Assembly (NCBI RefSeq): GCF_029543155.1 | Contig: NZ_JARQXA010000009.1 | Location: 1-64,000, forward strand | DNA: 64,000 nt | Source: Sphingomonas sp. HITSZ_GF | GTDB taxonomy: Bacteria > Pseudomonadota > Alphaproteobacteria > Sphingomonadales > Sphingomonadaceae | Reading direction: 5' to 3' | In this document: piece after piece, positions 8,540-16,295 of the stretch | Numbering within the stretch: the stretch's first letter is position 1 | How the letters are laid out: each line of letters begins with the position of its first letter | Program-made: the position numbers and the translations under genes | Notes under the pieces: generated by a model | Told to the model about the DNA's origin: nothing | The model's database searches: none | Seen by the model: only the letters and a program-made list of their open reading frames with translations

Positions 8540-8563
8540 TTCGATCATTAGCTAATCATCGAA
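8540..8563. promoter_or_regulatory. 24-bp palindromic operator of the ArsR/SdpR-type gene
   Basis: The arms TTCGAT and ATCGAA enclose ATTAGCTAAT. 22 of 24 positions are symmetric, and the centre is AG|CT at 8551/8552. It sits directly upstream of the regulator start codon. Size and position fit an ArsR-family dimer site used for autoregulation. Confidence 0.75.
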
Positions 8564-8582
8564 TTAAGTCAAGCGAGGTGTG

Positions 8583-9533
8583 TCAGCCGCCCAGGTGCCG
8601 CCGCAGCCAGTCCTCGGCGTCGCGGTTGGAGCGGAGCGAGACGCCGGCGGTCTTGTGGACGTTGAAGCCGTGAAAGCCGCCCGGATAGACGTGCAGCTCG
8701 GTGGCGACGCCCGCGCGGATCAGGCGGGCGGCATAGGCGAGGTCCTCGTCGATGAAGAGATCGAGCGCGCCCGAGGAGAGGAAGGTGGGCGGCAGGCCGG
8801 AAAGGTCCTCCGCCCGCGCCGCGGCGGCATAGGGCGAGACGCCCTCCCCGCCCGGCTCCCGGCCCAGATAACTGCGCCAGCCAAAGGCGTTGCTGCCCGC
8901 GTTCCAGATGAACTCGCCGACATTGGGATTGGGTTCGCCGACACAGGTGCGGTCGTCGATCATCGGATAGATGAGCTGCTGGAAGGCGATGGCGAACTCC
9001 GCGCGGTCGCGGACGAGCAGCGCCAGCGCGGCGGCAAGCCCACCGCCCGCACTTTCGCCGCGAATGCCGATCCGCGCGGGATCGATGGCGAGATCGGCGG
9101 CATGGGCGTGGAGCCAGGCCAGGCCGACATAGCAATCCTCGAGCGGGCCGGGGAACGGCGTCTCGGGTGCGAGGCGATAGTCGATGCTGACCAGCACGCA
9201 GCCCAGCGCCTCGACCATCAGCCGGTGGACCGGCTCGAGCGTGACCGCCGCGCCGCCGACATAGCCGCCGCCATGGATGTGATAGATGCAGGGCAGCACC
9301 TGCCCCGCGCTGCCCGCCGGGCGATAGAGCAGCATCGGCACGTCGGGCGCGCCGTCGCGGCCCGGGGCGGTCAGCTCCTGCTTGTCGACGCGATCGGGGT
9401 TCTCGATCTCGCCGAGCGGGATGCGGCCGGGCGCGCGGACCAGCGGCAACAGGCTCTCGTCGAGCGTGACCGAGGGCCAGAGTTCGAGCAGATCGAACAG
9501 CTCCGGATCGACGAGGTGGCGTGTTCCGGTCAT
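8583..9533 (-). CDS. Alpha/beta hydrolase of the HSL/acetyl-esterase family
   Basis: 316 residues from ATG at 9533, chosen because GGAGAG lies 7 nt upstream rather than the in-frame TTG at 9548. It shows the HSL oxyanion motif HGGGY, the nucleophile motif GESAGGG, a catalytic Asp in a D-L-F-I-D-E-D region and a His in GFHGF, so the triad is complete. There is no signal peptide; it is cytoplasmic. It is the last gene of an operon with an alpha/beta hydrolase and a thiolase (23 bp after the thiolase stop). Likely a carboxylesterase for short or medium acyl esters or lactones. The exact substrate is unknown. Confidence 0.88.
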   Translation of the reverse strand: MTGTRHLVDPELFDLLELWPSVTLDESLLPLVRAPGRIPLGEIENPDRVDKQELTAPGRDGAPDVPMLLYRPAGSAGQVLPCIYHIHGGGYVGGAAVTLEPVHRLMVEALGCVLVSIDYRLAPETPFPGPLEDCYVGLAWLHAHAADLAIDPARIGIRGESAGGGLAAALALLVRDRAEFAIAFQQLIYPMIDDRTCVGEPNPNVGEFIWNAGSNAFGWRSYLGREPGGEGVSPYAAAARAEDLSGLPPTFLSSGALDLFIDEDLAYAARLIRAGVATELHVYPGGFHGFNVHKTAGVSLRSNRDAEDWLRRHLGG

Positions 9534-9556
9534 GCTCTTGCTCTCCAATCCGATAT

Positions 9557-10738
9557 TCAGGCGCGGCCGTAGAGCGTTACCACGCAGGCGCCGCCCAGGC
9601 CCAGATTGTGCTGGAGGCCGAAGCGCATCTTGTCCACCTGGCGGCGATCGGCCGTGCCGCGGAGCTGCTGGGTGAGCTCATAGCATTGCGCCAGGCCGGT
9701 GGCGCCGAGCGGATGGCCCTTGGAGAGCAGCCCGCCCGAGGGATTGGTGACGTGGCGGCCGCCATAGCTGTTGCCGCCGGAGCGGATATAGGCCTCTGCG
9801 CCGCCCTCCGGGCACAGGCCGAGCGCTTCGTAGCTGATCAGCTCATTGGCGGTGAAGCAGTCGTGCAGCTCGACTGCCTGGATATCGTCGGGCCCGAGCC
9901 CCGCCTGATCATAGACCATGCGGGCGGCTTCGCGCGTCATCTCGTAGCCGACCACGCTCATCATGCTGCCGCCCGCGAAGGTGGCGGCATAATCGGTGGT
10001 CATCGCCTGGCCGAGGATCTCGACGCCGGCATCGAGCCCGTGCTTCGCGGCGAAGGCCGGCGAGACGAGCAAGGCCGCCGCCGCGCCGCAGGTGGGCGGG
10101 CAAGCCTGGAAGCGGGTGAGCGGACCATAGAGATGCTTCGAGGCCATCACCTCGTCGAGCGTCAGCGGGTCTCGGAACAGCGCGAGCGGGTTGTTGGCGG
10201 CGTGCGCGCGCGCCTTGACCGCGATCATGCCGAAGACTTCGTCGGGCGCGCCGTAGCGGGCCTGATAATCGAGCCCGGCGCCGCCGAACTGCTGCGCGAC
10301 GAGCGGCGAGGTGTCGTCCTGGCCGAGCAGGGCCTCCTGCCGGGTGAGGTGGTGATCGAGCGAACGCTTGCGATCGGTGAACACCGCGCCGAGCGCGCCG
10401 GGCAGCATCTGCTCGAAGCCGAAGGCCAGGACGCATTCGGCCATGCCGCTCTCGATCGCCTGGCGGGCGAGGAACAGCGCGGTCGAGCCGGTGGAGCAGT
10501 TGTTGTTGACGTTGACGATCGGGATGCCGGTGCAGCCGACCCGGTAGAGCGCCGACTGGCCCGCGGTGGAATCGGCATAGACATAGCCGGCATAGGCCTG
10601 CTGGACCTCGCCATAGTCGATCCCGGCATCGGCGAGCGCGGCGCGGATCGCCTTTTCCGCCATCACGTCCCAATCCTCGCTCTGGCCGGGCTTGGTGAAG
10701 GGGATCATGCCGACCCCGGCAATGCGGGCGCGGGGCAT
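9557..10738 (-). CDS. Thiolase, SCP-x/lipid-transfer type (acetyl-CoA acetyltransferase-like)
   Basis: 393 residues beginning MPRARIAGVGMIPF. The nucleophilic Cys is in VNNNCSTGSTAL. The C-terminal half carries the NPSGGLLSKGHPLGATG motif and the HNLGLGGA motif, in which SCP-x thiolases use H-N-x-G-x-G-G in place of the C-x-G motif of classical thiolases. It should cleave a 3-oxoacyl-CoA, often a branched or sterol-derived chain. Its ATG shares one base with the TGA of the upstream hydrolase (TGATG), showing tight coupling. No DUF35/OB-fold partner gene, often paired with SCP-x thiolases, is visible beside it. Confidence 0.9.
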   Translation of the reverse strand: MPRARIAGVGMIPFTKPGQSEDWDVMAEKAIRAALADAGIDYGEVQQAYAGYVYADSTAGQSALYRVGCTGIPIVNVNNNCSTGSTALFLARQAIESGMAECVLAFGFEQMLPGALGAVFTDRKRSLDHHLTRQEALLGQDDTSPLVAQQFGGAGLDYQARYGAPDEVFGMIAVKARAHAANNPLALFRDPLTLDEVMASKHLYGPLTRFQACPPTCGAAAALLVSPAFAAKHGLDAGVEILGQAMTTDYAATFAGGSMMSVVGYEMTREAARMVYDQAGLGPDDIQAVELHDCFTANELISYEALGLCPEGGAEAYIRSGGNSYGGRHVTNPSGGLLSKGHPLGATGLAQCYELTQQLRGTADRRQVDKMRFGLQHNLGLGGACVVTLYGRA

Positions 10739-11544
10739 CAGGCGGCGCCCTCGGCAGCGTCGACCTTTTCGATGAAGTCGAGAAAGGCCTTGGTCGAGCC
10801 GGCGTTGTTGGCGACCAGATAGTTGTGGCCGGCGCCCTTGAACTCGACATATTCGCTGTGCGGCAACAGCGCGTGGAGCTCGCGGCCCTTCTCGACCGGC
10901 ACGGCCTTGTCCTCGTCGCCGTGGAGGATCAGCACGGGCATGGTGATCCGTTCCCTGGCCCGCTCCGTGGTGGTCGCGTAATTGGCGATGGCATAGGCCT
11001 GGGCGCGGACGCCGGGCATGGTGTATTCGTCCTGGGCGAGGACGGCGATGTCGTGCAGTGCCGCGTCGCGCGGGGCGGCCGAGCCATAATTCTCCGGCTT
11101 GGCCCGCTTGAACAGCGCCCGGATGATCCAGCGCGGCAAGTTGTAGATCAGCTTCTGCGCGCCCTTGATCTCGGTCTTCTCGGTCTTGAGCATCGTGCAG
11201 CCGAGCGTCACCGACCTGGTGCGCTCGGGATAGGCCATGGCGAATTCCGCGGCGATGCCGCCGCCCATCGAGACGCCATAGACATGCGCCTTCTCGATGC
11301 CCGCCGCATCGAGCACGGCGAGCGCATCGGCGGCGAGCTGCTCGATCGTGACGCCGCTGGTGGTGGCGCTTTCGCCGGTGCCGCGATTGTCGAACCAGAT
11401 CGCGCGGTGATTGGCGGTGAGCGCGGGGAGAAGCGGGTACCAGAGCCGGGAACTGTAGAGATGCCCCATGATCAGCAGGACCGGCGTCCCGTGCCCTTCG
11501 GCATCCCAATGAATCGTCGCACCGCTGCTCTGGATGAACGCCAC
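10738..11544 (-). CDS. Alpha/beta hydrolase
   Basis: 268 residues from GTG at 11544, chosen because AGGAGAG lies 6 nt upstream; an ATG further up would add 14 residues with no RBS. It has the nucleophile motif GVSMGGG, Asp in LHGDEDKAVP and His in GAGHNYL, so the triad is intact. The cap region (residues about 120-180) is helical and basic. No signal peptide. First gene of the hydrolase-thiolase-esterase operon. The family contains esterases, C-C bond hydrolases and lactonases, so the reaction is open; hydrolysis of a ring-cleaved or esterified intermediate before thiolysis is an inference. Confidence 0.87.
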   Translation of the reverse strand: MAFIQSSGATIHWDAEGHGTPVLLIMGHLYSSRLWYPLLPALTANHRAIWFDNRGTGESATTSGVTIEQLAADALAVLDAAGIEKAHVYGVSMGGGIAAEFAMAYPERTRSVTLGCTMLKTEKTEIKGAQKLIYNLPRWIIRALFKRAKPENYGSAAPRDAALHDIAVLAQDEYTMPGVRAQAYAIANYATTTERARERITMPVLILHGDEDKAVPVEKGRELHALLPHSEYVEFKGAGHNYLVANNAGSTKAFLDFIEKVDAAEGAA

Positions 11545-11600
11545 GTCTTCTCTCCTGCGCGGTCTTTGCGCCGCTGAACGAGACACAGCACGGGCCGGTG

Positions 11601-11629
11601 CGGCCTGTCAATCTTCATTCATGAATCAA
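11601..11629 (-). promoter_or_regulatory. Promoter with TetR-type palindrome for the hydrolase-thiolase operon
   Basis: On the minus strand the operator TTGATTCATGAATGAA (11614-11629) runs into AGATTGACAGGCCG, so a TTGACA -35 box (11606-11611) abuts the palindrome. The 19 bases at 11601-11619 are identical to 4973-4991 upstream of the acyl-CoA ligase. A repressor bound here would block RNA polymerase directly. Confidence 0.6.
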
Positions 11630-11828
11630 TTAGTTTATGACGCGACGCACCATGAACCGTGCGCCGATGTATGCATTATTGCACGACAATATCGCCTATA
11701 CGGTGCGACACATGTTGAACCGCGGATCGCTGCGCAATAGCATCCCGCCATCGAGTCCGCCCTGGCGGGCACCCACCAGTCCAACATGGAGAGTGCGTAA
11801 AAACGAAACCGTAGGAGAGGAAATAATA

Positions 11829-12923
11829 ATGAAAAGACAGAGCCTTATCGGACTCGCGCTGCTGGCGACGGTCGCAGTGGCGAGCGCAAGCGGCTGGCAG
11901 AAGGACGGCGGCGGCGGCGCGATCGTGACGCCGGTGACCGAGCCGGTGGCGGAGCTGCTGGCCACCACGCTCGCGGCCGCCCCCGAAGCATCGGCGACCA
12001 CGGCCTCGCTCGCCGCGACGGTGGACGCGATCCGGCACGACATCGCCGCGACCACGGTCGATTCCACCGCCACCCAGAAGAACAATGCGCAGACCGGGGT
12101 GCCCAACAAGAACCTCACCCTGGTGCCGACGAGCCCCTCGGCACGGGTGGGCCGGCTGGCGCTGTTCATCCTGGGGACCAACAGCAGCGAGACCAAGGAA
12201 CAGGAGATCGTCTATGCCGCCGCCAAGCGCGGCTACCACGCGATCACCCTCGCCTATCCGAATTACGACGCGGTCGCGATGCTGTGCTCGGGCGTGAGCG
12301 ACACGGCGTGCACCGCCAAGGTGCGCCAGGAGATGCTGACCGGCGTCGACCTGAGCACCAGGGTGGCGGTGGCGCCCAAAGATGCGCTGGAGACGCGGCT
12401 GCAGAAGCTGCTCGCCTATCTGAACACCACCTACCCTGCCGAGGGCTGGGGCACCTATCTGTCGGGCACGGCGATCAACTGGTCGATGATCAGCGCGATC
12501 GGCCATTCGCAGGGCGCGGGGCACGTCGCCTATCTCGCCAAGCTCCACACGCTGTACCGCGCGACGATGCTGTCGGGCGTCGCCGACAAGACCTCGGCCG
12601 GTGCGGTCGCGCCTTGGCTGTCGAACACCAATGTGACGCCGGCGGCCAGCCAATATGGCTTCTCGCACAGCTCGGACGCGACGGTGACGATCGCCACGGC
12701 CGAGGCGAGCTGGAACGCGATCGGGCTGGCGAGCTTCGGCGCGCTGACCAGCACCGACGGAGTGGCCGCGCCCTATGGCGGCTCGCACAAGCTCAAGACC
12801 GCGCTGGCCCCGGCGAGCGGGGCGAACATCCATTTGTCGATGGCGGACGACGACAAGCTGCCGCGCAACAGCGACGGCACTCCCAAATACGAGCCGGTGT
12901 GGGACTACATGGCCTTCCCCTGA
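11829..12923 (+). CDS. Exported alpha/beta-hydrolase-like protein (probable secreted esterase)
   Basis: 364 residues from ATG at 11829 with AGGAGAGG upstream. Residues 1-20 look like a Sec signal (MKRQSLIGLALLATVAVASA). A low-complexity Ala/Thr stretch (about 30-75) leads into an alpha/beta-hydrolase core with strand LALFILGTN, the nucleophile elbow AIGHSQGAGH, and a late His/Asp region (GGSHKL, MADDDKLP). Three Cys near residues 155-165 suit an extracytoplasmic protein. The GHSQG-containing group includes predicted secreted lipases/esterases of unknown substrate. It is divergent from the hydrolase-thiolase operon and ends at a strong terminator, so it is probably monocistronic. Confidence 0.65.
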   Translation: MKRQSLIGLALLATVAVASASGWQKDGGGGAIVTPVTEPVAELLATTLAAAPEASATTASLAATVDAIRHDIAATTVDSTATQKNNAQTGVPNKNLTLVPTSPSARVGRLALFILGTNSSETKEQEIVYAAAKRGYHAITLAYPNYDAVAMLCSGVSDTACTAKVRQEMLTGVDLSTRVAVAPKDALETRLQKLLAYLNTTYPAEGWGTYLSGTAINWSMISAIGHSQGAGHVAYLAKLHTLYRATMLSGVADKTSAGAVAPWLSNTNVTPAASQYGFSHSSDATVTIATAEASWNAIGLASFGALTSTDGVAAPYGGSHKLKTALAPASGANIHLSMADDDKLPRNSDGTPKYEPVWDYMAFP

Positions 12924-12935
12924 GGCCCGGAAAGA

Positions 12936-12975
12936 CGACATGCCGGCTTCGCGATGGACCGAAGCCGGCATGTCG
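12936..12975. terminator. Perfect 16-bp terminator hairpin
   Basis: CGACATGCCGGCTTCG at 12936-12951 pairs with 12960-12975 across an 8-nt loop, between the convergent secreted hydrolase and porin genes. Confidence 0.75.
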
Positions 12976-13030
12976 GCGCGGGTCTGGAGAGCCGGGTGCC
13001 CCCGCGCCCCGGCTCCCCGACCCTGCGCTG

Positions 13031-13843
13031 TCAGAAGGCTGCGCTCACCGAGAACACGACCTTGGCGTCAGCGATCGACGAGCCGTCCTTCACCCGCGAG
13101 AAATTGGGCTGGAGATAGGCGGAATCGGCCTTGCTGATGTCGGTGTCGACATAGGCGACGCCGAGCGTGAGCGGGCCGACGGCGACATCGGCGCCGAGCA
13201 GCCAGTCGAGATACTTCCCGGTGGGGGCGATGCTGGTGCCGTTCGGGCCGAGGCCGGGATTGCCGTCCGACGCGCCGAGATGCGCCTTGAGCGTGATCGG
13301 CGTGCCCGGGATGCCGCTGCTGACATCGGCCCAGATGTAGAGATTGTCCTCCTTGTCGCCCGCGACGCTCTGCGGCGTGTTGCTCCAGTTGCCGAGCGCT
13401 TCCTGCGACGGCGCATAGGCGACACCGGCGAGCATCGACACCGGGCCGAGCGAGCTGCTGAGCTTGACATAGGGCTCGACGAAATCGGTCTTGTCGGCGC
13501 CCGAGGGGTACATGTACCAGGTCGCGCCGACATCGAGCGCCACGCCGCCGCCGAGATCCGCCTTGTAGCCGGCGATCAGATCGAGCTCCATATTGGCGCC
13601 GCCGAACGTGCCCCAGCCCGACAGGTTCGAGGCCCAGGTGCCGGCGTAGAGGCCGCTTTCATGGGAAACGGTGATGCCGCCCTGCACGGCCATGCCCTTG
13701 TCGGTCTGCGACACGCCGCGGAAGCGATAGTCGGACACGAGCGCGATGTTGCCGGAGACGGTGACGGGCCCCGGCGCTTCCTCCTGCGCGAAAGCCGGTG
13801 CAGCCGTGCAGCACAGCACGGCCGCGATAAGATGCTTCTTCAT
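13031..13843 (-). CDS. TorF-family putative porin
   Basis: 270 residues with a Sec signal peptide (MKKHLIAAVLCCTAAPAFAQ). The mature protein starts with the diagnostic VTVSGNIALVSDYRFRGVSQTD segment of the TorF/TIGR02001 outer-membrane family. It is built of amphipathic beta-strands with Gly/Ser turns and ends in a C-terminal Phe (VSAAF), as for Bam clients. These porins are linked in other genomes to ammonium, nitrogen or anion uptake. Here the next gene on the same strand side is a SulP anion transporter, so anion permeation is a reasonable inference. A GAAAGGGG RBS precedes the ATG. A large hairpin lies upstream. Confidence 0.88.
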   Translation of the reverse strand: MKKHLIAAVLCCTAAPAFAQEEAPGPVTVSGNIALVSDYRFRGVSQTDKGMAVQGGITVSHESGLYAGTWASNLSGWGTFGGANMELDLIAGYKADLGGGVALDVGATWYMYPSGADKTDFVEPYVKLSSSLGPVSMLAGVAYAPSQEALGNWSNTPQSVAGDKEDNLYIWADVSSGIPGTPITLKAHLGASDGNPGLGPNGTSIAPTGKYLDWLLGADVAVGPLTLGVAYVDTDISKADSAYLQPNFSRVKDGSSIADAKVVFSVSAAF

Positions 13844-13882
13844 GACGGGAATTCCCCTTTCAATCGAGAATGTTCCCGCCTG

Positions 13883-13948
13883 CGGTCGGAAAGTGCGGCT
13901 CTCTCATCCCTGGGAGGGGGTGGGATGGGAGCCGCTGCTTTCCGACCG
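13883..13948. terminator. Long imperfect hairpin between SulP and porin genes
   Basis: CGGTCGGAAAG at 13883-13893 pairs with CTTTCCGACCG ending at 13948. Inside it, GCGGCTC pairs with GAGCCGC and CATCCC with GGGATG, so the stem continues with small bulges. It lies 60 bp downstream of the SulP stop codon and upstream of the porin start. It may terminate the SulP transcript or form part of the porin leader. Confidence 0.55.
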
Positions 13949-14007
13949 TCTTGATGCCGGGCTAGTCGCGCCGGCGGGTTGCTCCTTCGTAATAAAGTAT
14001 TGCTGGC

Positions 14008-15519
14008 TCAGGCCGGCTGGAGCTTGCGGAGCTGATCGGGATGCCCGGTCAGCTCGACCCGCAGGCCCCGCGCACGGCGCCGCTGGACCCAGTCGCGCAG
14101 CGTCTCGGCGCTGGTGTGGTCGATCGCCGGCACCTTCTCGAAAGCGAGATGGACCGGCTTGTCGCCCGGCACCGCATCGAGCGCGCTGTTGAGCTTGGGC
14201 AGCGTGACGAAGGTCGCCGCGCCGTCCAGCGCGATGCGGTGGGCATCCTCGCCATGTTCGGCATCCACCTTCAGCCGCAGGCGGCGGAAGTGCGGCAGCA
14301 GCTCCAGCACCGACAGCCCCAGGCCGACCAGCACGCCGGTCAGCAGATCGGTCGCCACCACCAGCACGAAGGTCACTGCCCAGATCGCCGCCGGGAGCAT
14401 GCCATAGTGCTGGAAGAGGTGACGGACATGGCTGACGCTCACCAGCTTCCAGCCGGTGACGACGAGCACGCCGCCGAGCGCGGCCATCGGGATCTCGCGC
14501 AGCAGCCAGGGCAGCAGCGCGGCGAAGCCGAGCAGCCAGGCGCCGTGGAGGACCGCCGACATGCGAGTGATCGCGCCCGCCTGGACGTTAGCCGAGCTGC
14601 GCACGATCACGCCGGTCATCGGCAGCGCGCCGGCGATGCCGCAGAGCAGGTTGCCGACGCCCTGCGCGCGCAGTTCCTTGTTGTAGTCGGTGCGCACGCC
14701 GTCGTGCATGCGATCGACCGCGGCGGCCGAAAGCAGCGTCTCGGCGCTGGCGATGAACGCGACCGCAATCGCAGCGATGATGATCGTCGGGCTGAGGAAC
14801 GAGCCGAGGAAGTCGCTGGTGGGCAGCGTGATCGCCGAAGCGAGCGAATCCGGCACCGCGACGCGAACCACCTCGAGCCCGAAGCCGAAGGCGACGAGCG
14901 TCGCGCCGACCACGCCGACCAGCGCGCCCGGGATCAGGCGCAACGCCCTGGGCTTGAGCTTGTCCCAGCCGAGCATCAGCACGATCGTCAGCACGCCCAG
15001 CGCCAGTGCCAGCTCGGTGCCGGCGATGTTGGTGGGATCGAGGCCGAGCAGGCGCCCGGGAAGCGCGGCAAGATTCTCGACGCCGCTGGACAGCGGCTTC
15101 TCGTCGAACAGCGTGTGGAACTGGCCGACGACGATCAGCGCGCCGATGCCGGCGAGCATGCCGTGGACCACCGCGGGCGAGATCGCGCGGAACCAGCCGC
15201 CGACCTTGACGACGCCGGCGAGCACCTGGAGCGCGCCGGCGAGCACGAGGATCGCGCCGAGCGCGGCCAGGCCATGCTCGCGCAGCAGCTCGAACACGAT
15301 GACCGCCAGGCCGGCGGCGGGGCCGCTGACCTGGAGCGGCGAGCCCGCGATCAGGCCGACGACGACGCCGCCGATGATGCCGGTCAGCAGGCCCTTTTCG
15401 GGCGGCATGCCCGATGCGACCGCGATGCCCATGCAGAGCGGCATCGCGACGAGGAAGACCACGATCGACGCCGTGAAGTCACGGACGACCCAGCCCTTGG
15501 GAAGCGCAGACGAGGTCAT
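14008..15519 (-). CDS. SulP-family inorganic anion transporter with STAS domain
   Basis: 503 residues. About 11-14 membrane segments lie between residues 15 and 400, including the SLC26/SulP TM3 region (SPLQVSGPAAGLAVIV) and the SAETLLSAAAVDRM motif after TM8. A cytoplasmic STAS domain follows at about 415-503 (IDHTSAETLRDWV). Its start overlaps the carbonic anhydrase stop by 4 bp (ATGA), so both are made together. SulP proteins carry sulfate, bicarbonate or other anions. Fusion or pairing of SulP with a beta-carbonic anhydrase points to bicarbonate or CO2/HCO3- handling rather than sulfate. Residue-level specificity cannot be read. Confidence 0.92.
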   Translation of the reverse strand: MTSSALPKGWVVRDFTASIVVFLVAMPLCMGIAVASGMPPEKGLLTGIIGGVVVGLIAGSPLQVSGPAAGLAVIVFELLREHGLAALGAILVLAGALQVLAGVVKVGGWFRAISPAVVHGMLAGIGALIVVGQFHTLFDEKPLSSGVENLAALPGRLLGLDPTNIAGTELALALGVLTIVLMLGWDKLKPRALRLIPGALVGVVGATLVAFGFGLEVVRVAVPDSLASAITLPTSDFLGSFLSPTIIIAAIAVAFIASAETLLSAAAVDRMHDGVRTDYNKELRAQGVGNLLCGIAGALPMTGVIVRSSANVQAGAITRMSAVLHGAWLLGFAALLPWLLREIPMAALGGVLVVTGWKLVSVSHVRHLFQHYGMLPAAIWAVTFVLVVATDLLTGVLVGLGLSVLELLPHFRRLRLKVDAEHGEDAHRIALDGAATFVTLPKLNSALDAVPGDKPVHLAFEKVPAIDHTSAETLRDWVQRRRARGLRVELTGHPDQLRKLQPA

Positions 15520-16211
15520 TCGGCAGCTTCCACCAGATCGAAGTCGGCGGCGCGGCGCTGGGCCGGCTTGACCGCGACGGGCAGCGGCGTGTCGTCACGC
15601 ACGACGACGAAGCGATCGGTCGTGCCGTCGAGCGCCAGGATCTGGCCGGCATGGATGTCGACGAACCAGCCGTGCAGCGCGATCTCGCCGCGCGCGATGC
15701 CGGAAGCGACCGACGGATGGGTGCGGAGATGCGCGATCTGCGCCACGACATTCTCCAGGCTGATCGCGCGGATCCGGGCGGCATCCTCAAGGCCCGGATA
15801 GGCATCGGCGACCACCTTCTGGGCGGCGTCCGAATGGTTCAGCCACACGGCGACGTTGGGCATGCCCGAAACCATCTCGGGATGCGCAACCGCCTTCATC
15901 GCGCCGCAGTCCGAATGGCCGCAGACGATGATGTCGCGCACGCCCAGCGCCATCACGGCATATTCGACGGTGGCGGAAACGCCGCCGATCTTCTGGGCGA
16001 ACGGCGGAACGATGTTGCCGGCGTTGCGGCAGACGAACAGGTCGCCCGGCTGGGCCTGCATGATGTGCTCGGGCACGACGCGCGAGTCGGCGCAGGAGAT
16101 CATCAGCGCCTTGGGGCTCTGCCCCTGGGTAGCGAGCTTGCCATAGAGGTCGCTCTGGTTCGGGAAGACGGTCTTCTCGAAGCTGAAGACCCGGCCAATC
16201 AACTCGTTCAC
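15516..16211 (-). CDS. Beta-class carbonic anhydrase
   Basis: 231 residues from GTG at 16211 with AAGGAG 11 nt upstream. All zinc and catalytic residues are present: Cys40, Asp42 and Arg44 in SCADSR, and His99 and Cys102 in CGHSDCGAM. The enzyme interconverts CO2 and bicarbonate in the cytoplasm. It is first in a two-gene operon with the SulP transporter, with a 4-bp overlap, which suggests that it hydrates or dehydrates the anion the transporter moves. The length and motifs match typical proteobacterial beta-CAs. Confidence 0.95.
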   Translation of the reverse strand: MNELIGRVFSFEKTVFPNQSDLYGKLATQGQSPKALMISCADSRVVPEHIMQAQPGDLFVCRNAGNIVPPFAQKIGGVSATVEYAVMALGVRDIIVCGHSDCGAMKAVAHPEMVSGMPNVAVWLNHSDAAQKVVADAYPGLEDAARIRAISLENVVAQIAHLRTHPSVASGIARGEIALHGWFVDIHAGQILALDGTTDRFVVVRDDTPLPVAVKPAQRRAADFDLVEAAE

Positions 16212-16295
16212 GGTTTTCTACTCCTTGTACAACGGAGCAGAAATTAAGCGGCCATTCTTGCCGCAGCGCAGCGGGACTGTGAGGAATTGTTGCCG

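Noticed and set aside
9557..11611. A single 684-residue fusion protein
   Set aside because: The upstream half of this open frame is a shadow of the alpha/beta hydrolase in another frame; the thiolase starts at 10738 where the sequence becomes family-like.
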